A stretch of DNA of 16,355 nucleotides from DASWJQ01 sp036397095 (GCA_036397095.1 DASWJQ010000115.1:1-16355), one strand, 5' to 3'. Counted from the first letter of the stretch, positions 6,064-14,067 are shown. Program-made: numbers and translations. Notes: generated from the sequence alone by a model not told the origin.

Positions 6064-7518
6064 TCAGCCTGCCTGCCCGTTCTTACCGGGTCCGGCCGTT
6101 GCCGGGAAAACGACGGTGAAGGTGTTGCCGCGCTTCTTGCCGCTCGCAACCCATAATTGGGCACCCAGCGCGTCGGCAGTGGCTTTGATCATTGCCAAGC
6201 TGAGGCCAATACCCTGCCACCCATCGGCCGCTTCAGACATCACTGCCTCGAACAACTCCGGACCGCCGCCTCGGACCAAGGGAGCAGCCTCATCACGGAC
6301 CATGAGCCAACATTCATCATCTTCGGATTCCAGATCCATCCGGATGCGGCTGCCAGGTTCGGCCCGCCAGGCTGCCTGATTGATGAGATGACGCAGCAGT
6401 TTGGCGCCCAGGGCGCTGTCAACCTGGACGTCGAGGGGTGAGTCCGCCTTAACCTGTAGTTCCAGGCCCTTGTCGGCGATCAAGTCGTCGGCTGGCAATC
6501 CTGCCTGTCTCTCGGTCAGCTCCTGGAGCGACACCTGGTCCCCTTGCTCCGCCAGGTCGGCCTCGATTTCGACAATAGCCAACATCTCGTCGGTCCAGCT
6601 GCGGATCTCTCCCAAATCAGCCATCGCCCGCTGGATGGCCCCCGTTACAGGTTCGCCGCCTCCTAGCTCGTGCTCATTGAGCGTGAGCAAGGCAGCTAAC
6701 GCGTCGGTCAGAGGTTGGCGCAGGCTGTCCGCCGCTTGGGCCAACAACCCCATCTTCAGCTGTTGCAGCCGACGAGCTTTGGTGACGTCACGCAACAGCA
6801 TGACCCAGCCCGCACCTTTGCCATCCTGGCTGGTTGGCGTCAAGCTGACCATATGGACGTGACTGTGGGGCCAGCCAACTTCAGTGACGGTAGCTCGCCT
6901 CGGCTTCATGACCAGCCAATGCCGCACCAACGTGGAGAGCGCCGGTGGCAGCACCTCAACCGCCACCTGCCCCGCCAGTGCGTGACCGCCGAAGAGCTCA
7001 TCTGCCGCCGGATTGGAGACCGCAATCACACCCTGGACGTCGGTCGAGACCAGTGCATCCTTCGTGTTCTCGATGACTGCTTGCAACCGCTGCCTTTCGG
7101 CGGCAACTTGCTGCTGCAGGCGCTCACGCTCCTGCCTCAGGCGGCGGTGCTCGGCGGCGCGTTCGACGGCCAGTGATAGGTCACGTATCGAATCGAGCGG
7201 CTTGGGCAGGTAGTCGTAAGCCCCACCCATCCGCATCGAAGAAATGGCCGATTCGAGCGTACCGACGCCGCTGATCACAACGACCTGAAGATCCGGGTCA
7301 TGCTCCTGCGCTCGGCGCAACAACTCAAGACCATCCATCTCGGGCATCATCAAATCGGCCACCATGACATCAAAGGGTGGGCCGTCGCGCACCAAGCTCA
7401 AAGCTTCGACGCCGTTGGCGGCGCCCTCAACCTGGTAGCCGCGCCGAGTCAGGTGAGCCTTCATCAGGCTCAGGTAGTCGGGTTCGTCGTCAACTACCAA
7501 GACTCGCGCCCCACTCAT
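6064..7518 (-). CDS. Receiver-PAS protein with degenerate histidine-kinase core (putative pseudokinase)
   Basis: This 484-residue cytoplasmic protein has an intact receiver (residues 4-122: D10/D11, phospho-acceptor D55 in VADLMMPE, S83, K106 in LPKPL), a coiled coil (124-145), a PAS domain (about 144-247, LVSTDVQGVIAVSNPAADEL) and a region shaped like a histidine-kinase core (250-475). In the dimerisation helix the segment aligning with SHELRTPL reads ADSLRQPL, so the phospho-accepting histidine is absent. The N-box Asn is replaced (LINQAAW), and the G1 box reads RDEAAPL instead of DxGxG. The G2-like GIGLSLAMIKATADALGA is kept. It probably binds partners rather than phosphorylating itself. 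The ATG overlaps the stop of the upstream kinase (ATGA), so that kinase is the likely phosphodonor for D55. An active divergent kinase is the less likely alternative. Confidence 0.88.
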   Translation of the reverse strand: MSGARVLVVDDEPDYLSLMKAHLTRRGYQVEGAANGVEALSLVRDGPPFDVMVADLMMPEMDGLELLRRAQEHDPDLQVVVISGVGTLESAISSMRMGGAYDYLPKPLDSIRDLSLAVERAAEHRRLRQERERLQQQVAAERQRLQAVIENTKDALVSTDVQGVIAVSNPAADELFGGHALAGQVAVEVLPPALSTLVRHWLVMKPRRATVTEVGWPHSHVHMVSLTPTSQDGKGAGWVMLLRDVTKARRLQQLKMGLLAQAADSLRQPLTDALAALLTLNEHELGGGEPVTGAIQRAMADLGEIRSWTDEMLAIVEIEADLAEQGDQVSLQELTERQAGLPADDLIADKGLELQVKADSPLDVQVDSALGAKLLRHLINQAAWRAEPGSRIRMDLESEDDECWLMVRDEAAPLVRGGGPELFEAVMSEAADGWQGIGLSLAMIKATADALGAQLWVASGKKRGNTFTVVFPATAGPGKNGQAG

Positions 7519-9494
7519 GCCAGGGCCTCGGACTGGTGTAGTTGGCTTTGGGCCGGGATTTCTTTGGGCAACGAGATGGTGAACGCCGTGCCTTCACCGA
7601 TCGAGCTCTCAACATCAATGCGTCCACCATGGCGGCTGATGATGCCATAGCTGACTGCTAGACCCATGCCGGTCCCTTGCCCCTCCGGCTTGGTGGTGAA
7701 GAACGGCTCGAAAATCCGCACCAGGTTCTCTTTGGGGATACCGACGCCGCTGTCCTCCACCCGCAGCATTGCCTCGTCTTCGCCGTCTGTGAGGCGCAGC
7801 ATGAGCTCGCCTCCCTCGGGCATCGCCTGGACGGCGTTCTGGATCAGATTGATGATGACCTGTTCGATCTGCTGTGAGTCGTACGTCAACCAGACAGCCT
7901 GGTCGGGCAGCTCGCTGATTGCGTCGACCTTCCCCTTGCGAATTAAGTAATCCGTCAAGCGCAGGCAGCCTTCGACCGTCGTTCGCAAGTCACGTTGCTG
8001 CATGCTTGGCGTGGATTGCCGGGCGAATTTGAGCAGATCGGTGACAATCAAGTTTGCCCGGCTGGCGTTGTCCCGGATGATCTTGAGCCCCTGCTCCATC
8101 TCGGGCCGGCCATCCGTGTCGATCATCAGTTCTTCAGCCATGCCCTTGATGACGCCCAGCGGGTTCTTGACATCGTGCACAATCCCCGCCGCTAGTTGGC
8201 CGACGGCGGCTAGCTTCTCGGATTGCACCAGTTGTTGCTGTGCCGACTGCAGGCGTTCGTACATCTCGGCCAACTGCTGGTTGCGCTCGATTGTTTCCTC
8301 ATACAACTGCTGGGCTTCCTCGGTGCGTGCGTGCAACCGAGCCGTCATGACGTCAAAGGCCTCGGCCAGATCGCCGATCTCATCGGAGCGGATGAGCCCC
8401 GAGGCTTGCTCCAGGTCGCCGGCCGCAACCGCCTGCGCCATCGACCGAAGGTGGAGAATCGGGCGGGCTATGTTCTGGGAAATCAGGTAGCCGACGACAA
8501 TGACGGCCACGGTCCCAAGCGCGAAGATCAGGCTGATGAGATTGCGGCTGGTGGCTTCGGCCGATACGACGAAATTGCTGGGTAGAACGACGCCCATCGT
8601 GCCCATGATCTGTTCGCGTGCGATCCATGGCGTGTAGGCCGCCTGGTAGGGCCGGCCAGACATTTCGAACTCCTCCAACTGGACACTGGTGCCCCCGGCA
8701 CTCAAAGAGGCCATCAACTCCTCGCGAAGTTGGGCGGTTTCCTGAAGGTCTGGAAAGGTCGTGGCGACCAGATGGCCCTGCCGGTCGAGCATCAGGATGT
8801 CCGCCAGTGCCTGAGACTTGAGCTCTCGCGCCAAAGTGTCCGCCCGGGTGCCCACCAGCATCCCGCCGATCAGGTTGCCGTCCTGATCCTGCACCGGCCC
8901 TGAAGTGAACAGGTAGATGCCTTCGGGTGTCTCGATCAGACCAACAAACTTGTCGCCGGCCGCATCGGTCTCCCCGTCCAAGACGTTTTGCACAAAATAG
9001 TAGGTGGAGAAATCGGCCCCGGTTTGGGTGGCGATAAAGGATTCCTCGGGCGACGGCCGAATGATGCCCATCACCTGACGACCCTGATCGTTGACCACGA
9101 CCACCGCCTCCGCGCCCCCATTCAGGGCTAGCGGAAGCAGCAGGTTGGTCAACGCTTGACTGTCATTGCGCTGAATGGCGCTAGGAACACCAACGGTGAA
9201 GGTCATGAGACGCAGCAGGCTCAGCTGATCCTGCTCGGTCCGGACAACAGCGTCAGCCGAGACCCGGCCAGCCTGATAGAGTTGATTGACGAACCGCTCA
9301 CGGACCGAGGAAGTGACCAGGCGGGTGATGATGTAGATGCCGCCAAAGGCCAACAGGAGGACAAGCAAGACGTAGGGCAACACCAGCTTGGCGCGCAAGC
9401 TAAACAGGCCATCCATTACCTGGCCCCACACCTGGCGGATCGCGCCCTGTAGGCCGGCCGGTCCTGACGCAACCGGCGTGCTGGTGTCTCTCAT
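7515..9494 (-). CDS. Membrane sensor histidine kinase (Cache-like sensor, HAMP, HisKA, HATPase)
   Basis: This 659-residue protein has membrane helix 1 (about 36-57), a large extracellular sensor (58-315) of double-Cache character (AVVVVNDQGRQVMGI and ILMLDRQGHLVATTFPD strands), helix 2 (about 317-338), HAMP (340-392), a coiled coil (392-425) and a kinase core. The H-box AAGIVHDVKNPLG carries the phospho-accepting H440. The N-box is NLIQNAVQAM with N553, G1 is DSGVGI (581-586), the F-box is FEPFFTTK, and G2 is GTGMGLAVSYGI. The core resembles the NtrB-like class (H-D/E-x-x-NPL). The ATG has a modest AAGG upstream, and its TGA overlaps the start of the receiver-PAS gene by 4 bases. It is the only complete kinase in the tight four-gene operon, hence the likely donor to both receiver proteins downstream. 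The ligand is unknown. Confidence 0.95.
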   Translation of the reverse strand: MRDTSTPVASGPAGLQGAIRQVWGQVMDGLFSLRAKLVLPYVLLVLLLAFGGIYIITRLVTSSVRERFVNQLYQAGRVSADAVVRTEQDQLSLLRLMTFTVGVPSAIQRNDSQALTNLLLPLALNGGAEAVVVVNDQGRQVMGIIRPSPEESFIATQTGADFSTYYFVQNVLDGETDAAGDKFVGLIETPEGIYLFTSGPVQDQDGNLIGGMLVGTRADTLARELKSQALADILMLDRQGHLVATTFPDLQETAQLREELMASLSAGGTSVQLEEFEMSGRPYQAAYTPWIAREQIMGTMGVVLPSNFVVSAEATSRNLISLIFALGTVAVIVVGYLISQNIARPILHLRSMAQAVAAGDLEQASGLIRSDEIGDLAEAFDVMTARLHARTEEAQQLYEETIERNQQLAEMYERLQSAQQQLVQSEKLAAVGQLAAGIVHDVKNPLGVIKGMAEELMIDTDGRPEMEQGLKIIRDNASRANLIVTDLLKFARQSTPSMQQRDLRTTVEGCLRLTDYLIRKGKVDAISELPDQAVWLTYDSQQIEQVIINLIQNAVQAMPEGGELMLRLTDGEDEAMLRVEDSGVGIPKENLVRIFEPFFTTKPEGQGTGMGLAVSYGIISRHGGRIDVESSIGEGTAFTISLPKEIPAQSQLHQSEALA

Positions 9495-9594
9495 ATTGCG
9501 GGCCTTACCCAGTCGTATGCCCCATATGTCTCATGCGTGGCGCGCTCGGACGGCACGAGGCTTCCCGCCTTCATGCCGCACTGCCGGCTTGGTG

Positions 9595-9610
9595 ACCGGC
9601 CGCCGCCGGT
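9595..9610 (-). other. GC-rich hairpin after the GGDEF gene
   Basis: ACCGGC-CGCC-GCCGGT forms a 6-bp stem with a 4-base loop, 11 bases past the stop codon of the GGDEF gene. A smaller 5-bp inverted repeat (CGGAC/GTCCG, 9616-9630) straddles the stop itself. There is no T-tract, so it may be an RNA-stabilising or attenuating structure rather than an intrinsic terminator. Confidence 0.4.
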
Positions 9611-9620
9611 TGGGACGGAC

Positions 9621-10634
9621 CTAGCGTCCGTTGACATAGGGGGCAACCCGGATGCACCCACCTCCCGCTCGCTTGGCTTCGTACATTGCCTGATCAACAT
9701 GATCCAAGAAATCGTCGGGCGTCATGATCCCACCCGGAAGCTGCGCCACGCCAATGCTAGCTGTGACCGGGCCCCAGTTCTTCTTATCGACTGTCGTAAG
9801 CTGATCTGAGATACGCTGGGCGACACCTTCTGCCATCGTCTGGTCGGCTTCGGGTAGAACGACCAGGAATTCATCCCCGCCGAGGCGGGTCGGAATATCG
9901 ATACGCCGGACTTGCGACCGGATGCCTTCAGCGACCTCAATCAATACCTGATCCCCGGCGGGATGGCCGAACTCATCATTAATTCGCTTCAGGTCATCGA
10001 GGTCGATCATGATCACTGACAACGGCCGCTGGTAGCGGACGCCACGCTCGACTTCGGCATCGAGAGATTCATTCAGTTTGTGCCGGTTGTAAAGACCCGT
10101 CAGCGGGTCGGTCACCGCCAGCCGTTGGACTTCTTTGAATAGGCGGGTGTTCTCGCGAATCAGGTGGCGGTGCTCGAGCGCTCGGGTCAGCGAGAGTTCG
10201 AAGACGGCCAACGACTCCAGCGGCTTCATCAAGTAGTCGTAGGCGCCTGAACGCAGGGCCTCGACAGCCGTCTCGACACTGGCATTGCCCGTCAACACAA
10301 GCGCTTGAACCTCTGGATCCCGGCGTCGGGCGGCCTGGAAGACTTCCAAGCCGGTATGGTTGGGCATATACAGGTCAAGAATCAAAACATCGTAGGTGCG
10401 CTTCTCGAGGGCAGCCATTGCCTGCTTGCCGTCGGGCGCCTCATAGACGTTAAGGCCCATCCGCTGCGCCCTGTGCACAAGCATCTGGCGAAAGTCCGGA
10501 TCGTCATCGGCGATCAGAACTTCGCCGACAGGGAGCTCAACACCGTTCCCCCATTCGTTCACAACACCGCCTTGCGCTCGTGATTCAACCGTCATTAGCA
10601 TGCGATTGGTTCCAGTCATTCTGTTCGCCCCCAT
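9621..10634 (-). CDS. Response regulator with GGDEF output (diguanylate cyclase)
   Basis: This 337-residue PleD/WspR-like protein joins a receiver (about residues 38-155) to a GGDEF domain (172-333) and should make cyclic di-GMP from two GTP in the cytoplasm. The receiver has D43-D45, phospho-acceptor D87 in LILDLYMPN, T115 in LVLTGN, and K137 in LMKPL. The cyclase begins DPLTGLYNRHKLNE, has the metal-binding IMIDLDDLKRINDEFGH, the intact active-site motif GGDEF (252-256), and an RxxD inhibitory-site motif (R243, D246) exactly five residues before it, so product inhibition is likely. The ATG at 10634 is used; later in-frame ATGs at 10619, 10601 and 10595 are possible because none has a clear ribosome binding site and the first 35 residues look unstructured. 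It is separated by 83 bases from the OmpR-type regulator and by 126 bases from the kinase gene, so it may sit in the same transcript. Confidence 0.95.
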   Translation of the reverse strand: MGANRMTGTNRMLMTVESRAQGGVVNEWGNGVELPVGEVLIADDDPDFRQMLVHRAQRMGLNVYEAPDGKQAMAALEKRTYDVLILDLYMPNHTGLEVFQAARRRDPEVQALVLTGNASVETAVEALRSGAYDYLMKPLESLAVFELSLTRALEHRHLIRENTRLFKEVQRLAVTDPLTGLYNRHKLNESLDAEVERGVRYQRPLSVIMIDLDDLKRINDEFGHPAGDQVLIEVAEGIRSQVRRIDIPTRLGGDEFLVVLPEADQTMAEGVAQRISDQLTTVDKKNWGPVTASIGVAQLPGGIMTPDDFLDHVDQAMYEAKRAGGGCIRVAPYVNGR

Positions 10635-10717
10635 CTTAAGCTGAACTGCTCTACCGCTTACCTTGCATTCAACCTACACTCAACGCCGCGGATCAGGAAT
10701 CGAATAGGCGGTTGTGC

Positions 10718-11401
10718 TCAGGCTTCGATGCGGTAGCCGTAGCCTCGCACATTCACCAGGCGAGCGGGTTGGCGTGGGTCCTTCTCGATCTTCTGCCGCA
10801 AAAACCAGATGTACCGGCGCAATGCGCTGGCGCTCGTCTTGCGGTTGTCGCCCCAGACGTCACGAATGAGCTGTTCCTGCGAAATCGCCTCACCCGGTCG
10901 GCGCGCCAAGCAGGCCAATAGGCGGAATTCGGTTGGGGTCAGATCCATCACTTCACCGGCCAGGCGCGCCTCGCGACGCCCCATGTCGACGATCAAATTG
11001 CCCATCTGGTGGACCGGCGGATCCTGGTCCCGATCGTTCGATGTGCGAGACAGGATGGCCCGCGCCCGAGCCCCGAGTTCTGCCAGACTGAACGGCTTGG
11101 TGATGTAGTCATCGACCCCCAGTCGAAAGCCGCGCAATTTGTCCTGTTCGGCGGTTTTTGCGGTCAACATGATGATCGGGGTGTCAGCCAACTCCCGCAT
11201 GCGTGCGCAAACTTCCCAGCCATCCATTCCCGGCATCATGACGTCGAGGAACACCAGGTCTGGTCGTGATTCAAAAAAGGCCCGCAGTGCTTTCGGCCCT
11301 CGATCGGCCGACACCACCTGGTAGCCTTCCTCCCTCAAGTATTCGCCGACGAAACGCAACAGCGTTCGATCGTCGTCAACAATCAAGATATTAGCTGGCA
11401 C
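10718..11401 (-). CDS. OmpR/PhoB-family DNA-binding response regulator
   Basis: This 227-residue transcription regulator has a receiver (residues 3-118) with D10/D11, phospho-acceptor D53 in VFLDVMMPGMDG, T80 in IIMLTAKT, and K102 in YITKPF. A winged-helix domain (about 130-225) follows: LTPTEFRLLACLARRPGEAI, recognition helix SASALRRYIWFLRQKIE, and wing VNVRGYGYRIEA. The start is GTG, chosen because it has a strong GGAGG nine bases upstream and gives the standard N-terminus ANILIVDDD. The membrane histidine kinase gene ends 193 bases upstream on the same strand and is the probable cognate sensor. A palindrome close to the ribosome binding site suggests autoregulation. Target genes are unknown; the TadE-like gene is a candidate because of a 7-4-7 direct repeat in its leader. 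Confidence 0.95.
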   Translation of the reverse strand: MPANILIVDDDRTLLRFVGEYLREEGYQVVSADRGPKALRAFFESRPDLVFLDVMMPGMDGWEVCARMRELADTPIIMLTAKTAEQDKLRGFRLGVDDYITKPFSLAELGARARAILSRTSNDRDQDPPVHQMGNLIVDMGRREARLAGEVMDLTPTEFRLLACLARRPGEAISQEQLIRDVWGDNRKTSASALRRYIWFLRQKIEKDPRQPARLVNVRGYGYRIEA

Positions 11402-11410
11402 GCACCGGTT

Positions 11411-11415
11411 CCTCC
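11411..11415 (-). promoter_or_regulatory. Ribosome binding site of the OmpR-type regulator
   Basis: GGAGG on the minus strand, nine bases before the GTG start at 11401. An ATG at 11417 overlaps the site, but it is out of frame with the regulator. Confidence 0.8.
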
Positions 11416-11417
11416 AT

Positions 11418-11438
11418 GTCAGCCCAGCGATCGCTGAC
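11418..11438. promoter_or_regulatory. Nested palindrome near the regulator start (possible operator or RNA hairpin)
   Basis: GTCAGC (11418-11423) and GCTGAC (11433-11438) form an inverted repeat that overlaps a perfect 12-bp palindrome CAGCGATCGCTG (11425-11436). It ends 3 bases before the GGAGG ribosome binding site, so a bound protein or a folded leader could control synthesis of the regulator. Confidence 0.45.
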
Positions 11439-11594
11439 TGGATGTTTCAGGGCAGCCGCTGCCTATGCTTGTGCCGCCGTCCGACACACTGACGCTCCGG
11501 CAAGCTCCGTGTGTATTGTCGGTCGAGGCGCCAGGCGACCATCGGCCCGCACCGATTGCTTCCATTGTAGTGCAACTTCTTAACCTGGGGCGTG

Positions 11595-13790
11595 TTAGGG
11601 GAGCGGCGAGCGAACAACTGCCAGCGGCAGCCAGAAGGCCACTTCTGCGCCGCCAGATTCGGCTTCGATGGCTTCAATCCCACCGCCCATCGCCTCGAGC
11701 AGCCGCCGCGACAGGTACAGGCCCAAACCATGGCCATAGACTTCGCGCGCATCGCTCGAATCCAGCCGGTGGAAACGATCGAAGACGGCCTCCCGTTCGT
11801 CTGGCGGAATGCCCGGCCCATCATCGACTACGGCTACGCGCAGGGTGTCTGCCTGGCGGCGGGCGATCACGCGCACCGGGCTGGCGGGGGCGTATTTGAG
11901 GGCATTGTCGATGAGATGGAACAAGACACTCGTGATCGCCCGCTCGTCGCCGAGAGTGTCGGGCAAATCGGCTTCCAGCTCCAAGTGGATGCGGCGAGCT
12001 CCGGCATCAGCCGGAAAGCGATTGGCGACAGCGCGGGCCAGGACAGGAATCGGGACGGGCTCGAGCGTTAGAGGAAAGCGGCCGGCTTCCAGCGCCGATA
12101 GATCGAGGATGATTTCGACGAAACTCACAAGTCGTTCGGTTTCGGAAGCCACCAAGGCCAATGTGTCGTCGACCGTCACCGCCAGGTCCACGCCGCGCTT
12201 GAGGGCAAGCTCGACGCCACTGCGGATGTTGGTCAACGGCCCCCGCAGTTCATGCGACACCAGCGTGACGAACTCGGACTTGAGACGATCCAGTTCCTTG
12301 AGTTCCTCGTTGACCCGCTGCAAGTCGGCCACCGTCTCCGCCAACTCCTGCGTTCGGTGGCGCACCTTGGCTTCGAGCGATCGATTGAGGTTTTCCAGCG
12401 CTAGACGGGCAGCCGCGACCTCGTCCAAAGCCGCTCGCAGCTCGTCCTCGCGCGCCTTGAGATCGGTCAGATCATGGGCCGTGGCCGCCAACAATGGCGC
12501 GTCGCGTCGTTCGTCGTATACCGGTCGCAGCGATAAGGCGACAGGCAGCCGGGTGCCATCCGGCCTGATCAGTTCGGTTTCACCACTCCAGCCATCCGGG
12601 ATTGCCCGCTCAATTAGCTCGCCGGCTTCCGCTTGCGGCAAGAAGTTGGACAGCGACTCACCGGGTTCGATTCGGGCAGACAGCCCGACCGCATGTCGCA
12701 GCGCCGGGTTGGTCAACAACAGCTTGCCGTGCTCGTCGGCGACAAATGCCAGGTCGGCGGCACCCTGAACCAGACTGGCGTACTGGCGTGTTTCTGCCTG
12801 GCCGGCGATCACCCCCTGGCGGGCCACCAGCAGGAGCCCCAGTCCCGCCGTGGCGGCAACCCCCAGCCAGCTCACCTGGCGCGTCAGCCACCAATCGGCC
12901 AATGTCGAACCGGCAATCAAGTAGGTCAGGAATGCTGGCAGGATGGCAGCTAGCCGGCCGGCGAGCTTGCGCCGCCGGCTCTTGGGACCGCTGGCCTGTT
13001 CGACCTTGGCGATCGGGCCATGGGCCGGCTGGCGGGCACTCACCAACAACGCCAATGGTGTGAGCATCCAGCCCAGATGCAAGATCGACCCCGGCATGCG
13101 CGCCGGCGACAGAGAGGCGTAGCCAAAGGCCAGGTCCGTCGTCAGGCGCAGGGCAAACGCTAGTCCCAGGTATGCGTACATCCGGCGCCCGCGTGCCGTG
13201 TCGCTCAGCAACGCCAGCCGCAGTCCGAGCAGAGCCAGCACCCAGTCGAAGGCCGGCGCCAGCGCCGCCCACAAGATCATCACCAGATCACCGATCCCAA
13301 CATCAAGGGCGGGTCGCACAATTGTCAGCCAGAAAAGGACAAAGGCTCCAAGCACGATCAGGACAACTTCGAGCAGATCGCGCAAACGGCCGAAGCGCGG
13401 GTCGTCGGAAACCGGAACCGTGCTCAAGCTGGCGGCGGCTGCCAAAAACCCAGCCAAACGCAGCAAATCACCGAGCGAGGGGGTCGGCGGCATGGCGGCC
13501 TGCAGGACGATCGAGCCGGCCTCAAAAATCATGGACAGGGACAACATGGCGAGCGCCACAACGAGCAAACGCCAGAGACGGCGCTGTGGGCCCTCGGCCG
13601 TCATCAGCCGTGGACGGAGTTCGACCAGCACCAGCGCCTGCGACAGAGCGACCAATAACAGGGCGGCCGCATCCGGCCAGACGGCCACGGCCGGCAGCGT
13701 GGTCAGGGCGGCAAAGGCGACCACGCCAACGGCTTGAAGAACTGGCAGCAGGCCCCGTCGTCCGATCCGGATCATCGTCTGGCTGCCCAT
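11595..13790 (-). CDS. Polytopic membrane sensor histidine kinase (multi-TM, PAS, HisKA, HATPase)
   Basis: This protein has 731 residues. The first 325 are very hydrophobic with about ten predicted helices, resembling integral-membrane sensor modules of the MASE/7TM type but not assigned. A PAS domain follows (about 336-445, LAFVADEHGKLLLTNPALRHAVGL, then RPDGTRLPVALSLRPV), then a coiled coil (445-505) and a complete kinase core. The H-box is FVTLVSHELRGPL with H513, the N-box LIDNALKYA has N629, G1 is DDGPGI (657-), and G2 is GHGLGLYLSRRLLEAMGG. The core is of the common HPK1-like class. The ATG at 13790 is preferred; an ATG at 13775 is possible, and a TTG at 13826 would read through a strong hairpin. 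No good ribosome binding site precedes any of them. The OmpR-type regulator gene lies 193 bases downstream and is its likely partner. Confidence 0.93.
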   Translation of the reverse strand: MGSQTMIRIGRRGLLPVLQAVGVVAFAALTTLPAVAVWPDAAALLLVALSQALVLVELRPRLMTAEGPQRRLWRLLVVALAMLSLSMIFEAGSIVLQAAMPPTPSLGDLLRLAGFLAAAASLSTVPVSDDPRFGRLRDLLEVVLIVLGAFVLFWLTIVRPALDVGIGDLVMILWAALAPAFDWVLALLGLRLALLSDTARGRRMYAYLGLAFALRLTTDLAFGYASLSPARMPGSILHLGWMLTPLALLVSARQPAHGPIAKVEQASGPKSRRRKLAGRLAAILPAFLTYLIAGSTLADWWLTRQVSWLGVAATAGLGLLLVARQGVIAGQAETRQYASLVQGAADLAFVADEHGKLLLTNPALRHAVGLSARIEPGESLSNFLPQAEAGELIERAIPDGWSGETELIRPDGTRLPVALSLRPVYDERRDAPLLAATAHDLTDLKAREDELRAALDEVAAARLALENLNRSLEAKVRHRTQELAETVADLQRVNEELKELDRLKSEFVTLVSHELRGPLTNIRSGVELALKRGVDLAVTVDDTLALVASETERLVSFVEIILDLSALEAGRFPLTLEPVPIPVLARAVANRFPADAGARRIHLELEADLPDTLGDERAITSVLFHLIDNALKYAPASPVRVIARRQADTLRVAVVDDGPGIPPDEREAVFDRFHRLDSSDAREVYGHGLGLYLSRRLLEAMGGGIEAIEAESGGAEVAFWLPLAVVRSPLP

Positions 13791-13807
13791 CTTGATGATT
13801 GTATGTC

Positions 13808-13855
13808 CAGCCCAGGTGGGCGACAAGCTGGCGCCCGGGGCACCTGCCCTGGCTG
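13808..13855 (-). other. Interrupted three-helix hairpin upstream of the membrane kinase gene
   Basis: The continuous 15-base arm CAGCCCAGGTGGGCG (13808-13822) can pair with three 5-base blocks on the other side: CGCCC (13832-13836), ACCTG (13842-13846) and GGCTG (13851-13855), separated by one-sided bulges of 5 and 4 bases. The structure ends 17 bases upstream of the kinase ATG at 13790, so it would lie in the 5' leader. Confidence 0.5.
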
Positions 13856-13871
13856 TCTCGGGATCCCGTGC

Positions 13872-13886
13872 CTAGAACTCGAACGG
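13872..13886 (-). repeat. 15-bp copy of the TadE-like gene 3' end (PPFEF-stop)
   Basis: CTAGAACTCGAACGG is identical to 14219-14233, where it encodes the last residues and stop (PFEF-TAG) of the TadE-like protein. Here the same frame reads KPEPPFEF-stop but is closed by another stop about 10 codons upstream, so it is at most a gene-end remnant. Confidence 0.5.
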
Positions 13887-13931
13887 CGGTTCCGGCTTAA
13901 AGGCAGCTTACATCCCCCTGTCGAGTGTAAC

Positions 13932-13957
13932 AGCGGGGGCGTTCGCCCTAACCCGCT
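13932..13957. repeat. Two-tier REP-like hairpin
   Basis: AGCGGG (13932-13937) pairs with CCCGCT (13952-13957), enclosing GGC/GCC with a GTTC loop (13938-13947). It abuts the TCGAAG repeat, and GCTCA/TGAGC (13955-13959 and 13973-13977) makes a further short stem. It looks like a REP-type dispersed element. Confidence 0.45.
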
Positions 13958-13964
13958 CAGCCTG

Positions 13965-13990
13965 TCGAAGCGTGAGCATTTCGAAGGGCG
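13965..13990 (+). repeat. 26-bp TCGAAG repeat, copy 1
   Basis: Matches 14106-14131 at 23 of 26 positions, beginning TCGAAGCGTG and ending TCGAAGGGCG. The flanking AGCCTGTCGAAG (13959-13970) occurs again at 16223-16234, so at least three related intergenic sites exist in this window. Confidence 0.6.
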
Positions 13991-14067
13991 CGGTTTGGAT
14001 TGGATCCCGGTCGGACTGCGCCCACCCTGGATTGGAGACAGAGCCTCACTACAATCCACAGGCAGGA

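Noticed and set aside
6060..6164. N-terminal extension of the surface protein to an ATG at 6164
   Set aside because: It would lie inside the end of the pseudokinase gene; the ATG at 6059, 4 bases after that stop, gives a normal signal-anchor N-terminus.
11564..11569. TACAAT (minus strand) as a -10 box for the OmpR-type regulator
   Set aside because: No acceptable -35 element at 16-18 bases; a single hexamer is not enough.
13791..13826. TTG start of the membrane kinase at 13826
   Set aside because: It would place the strong hairpin at 13808-13855 partly in the coding sequence and adds a non-conserved-looking leader; an ATG follows 36 bases later.
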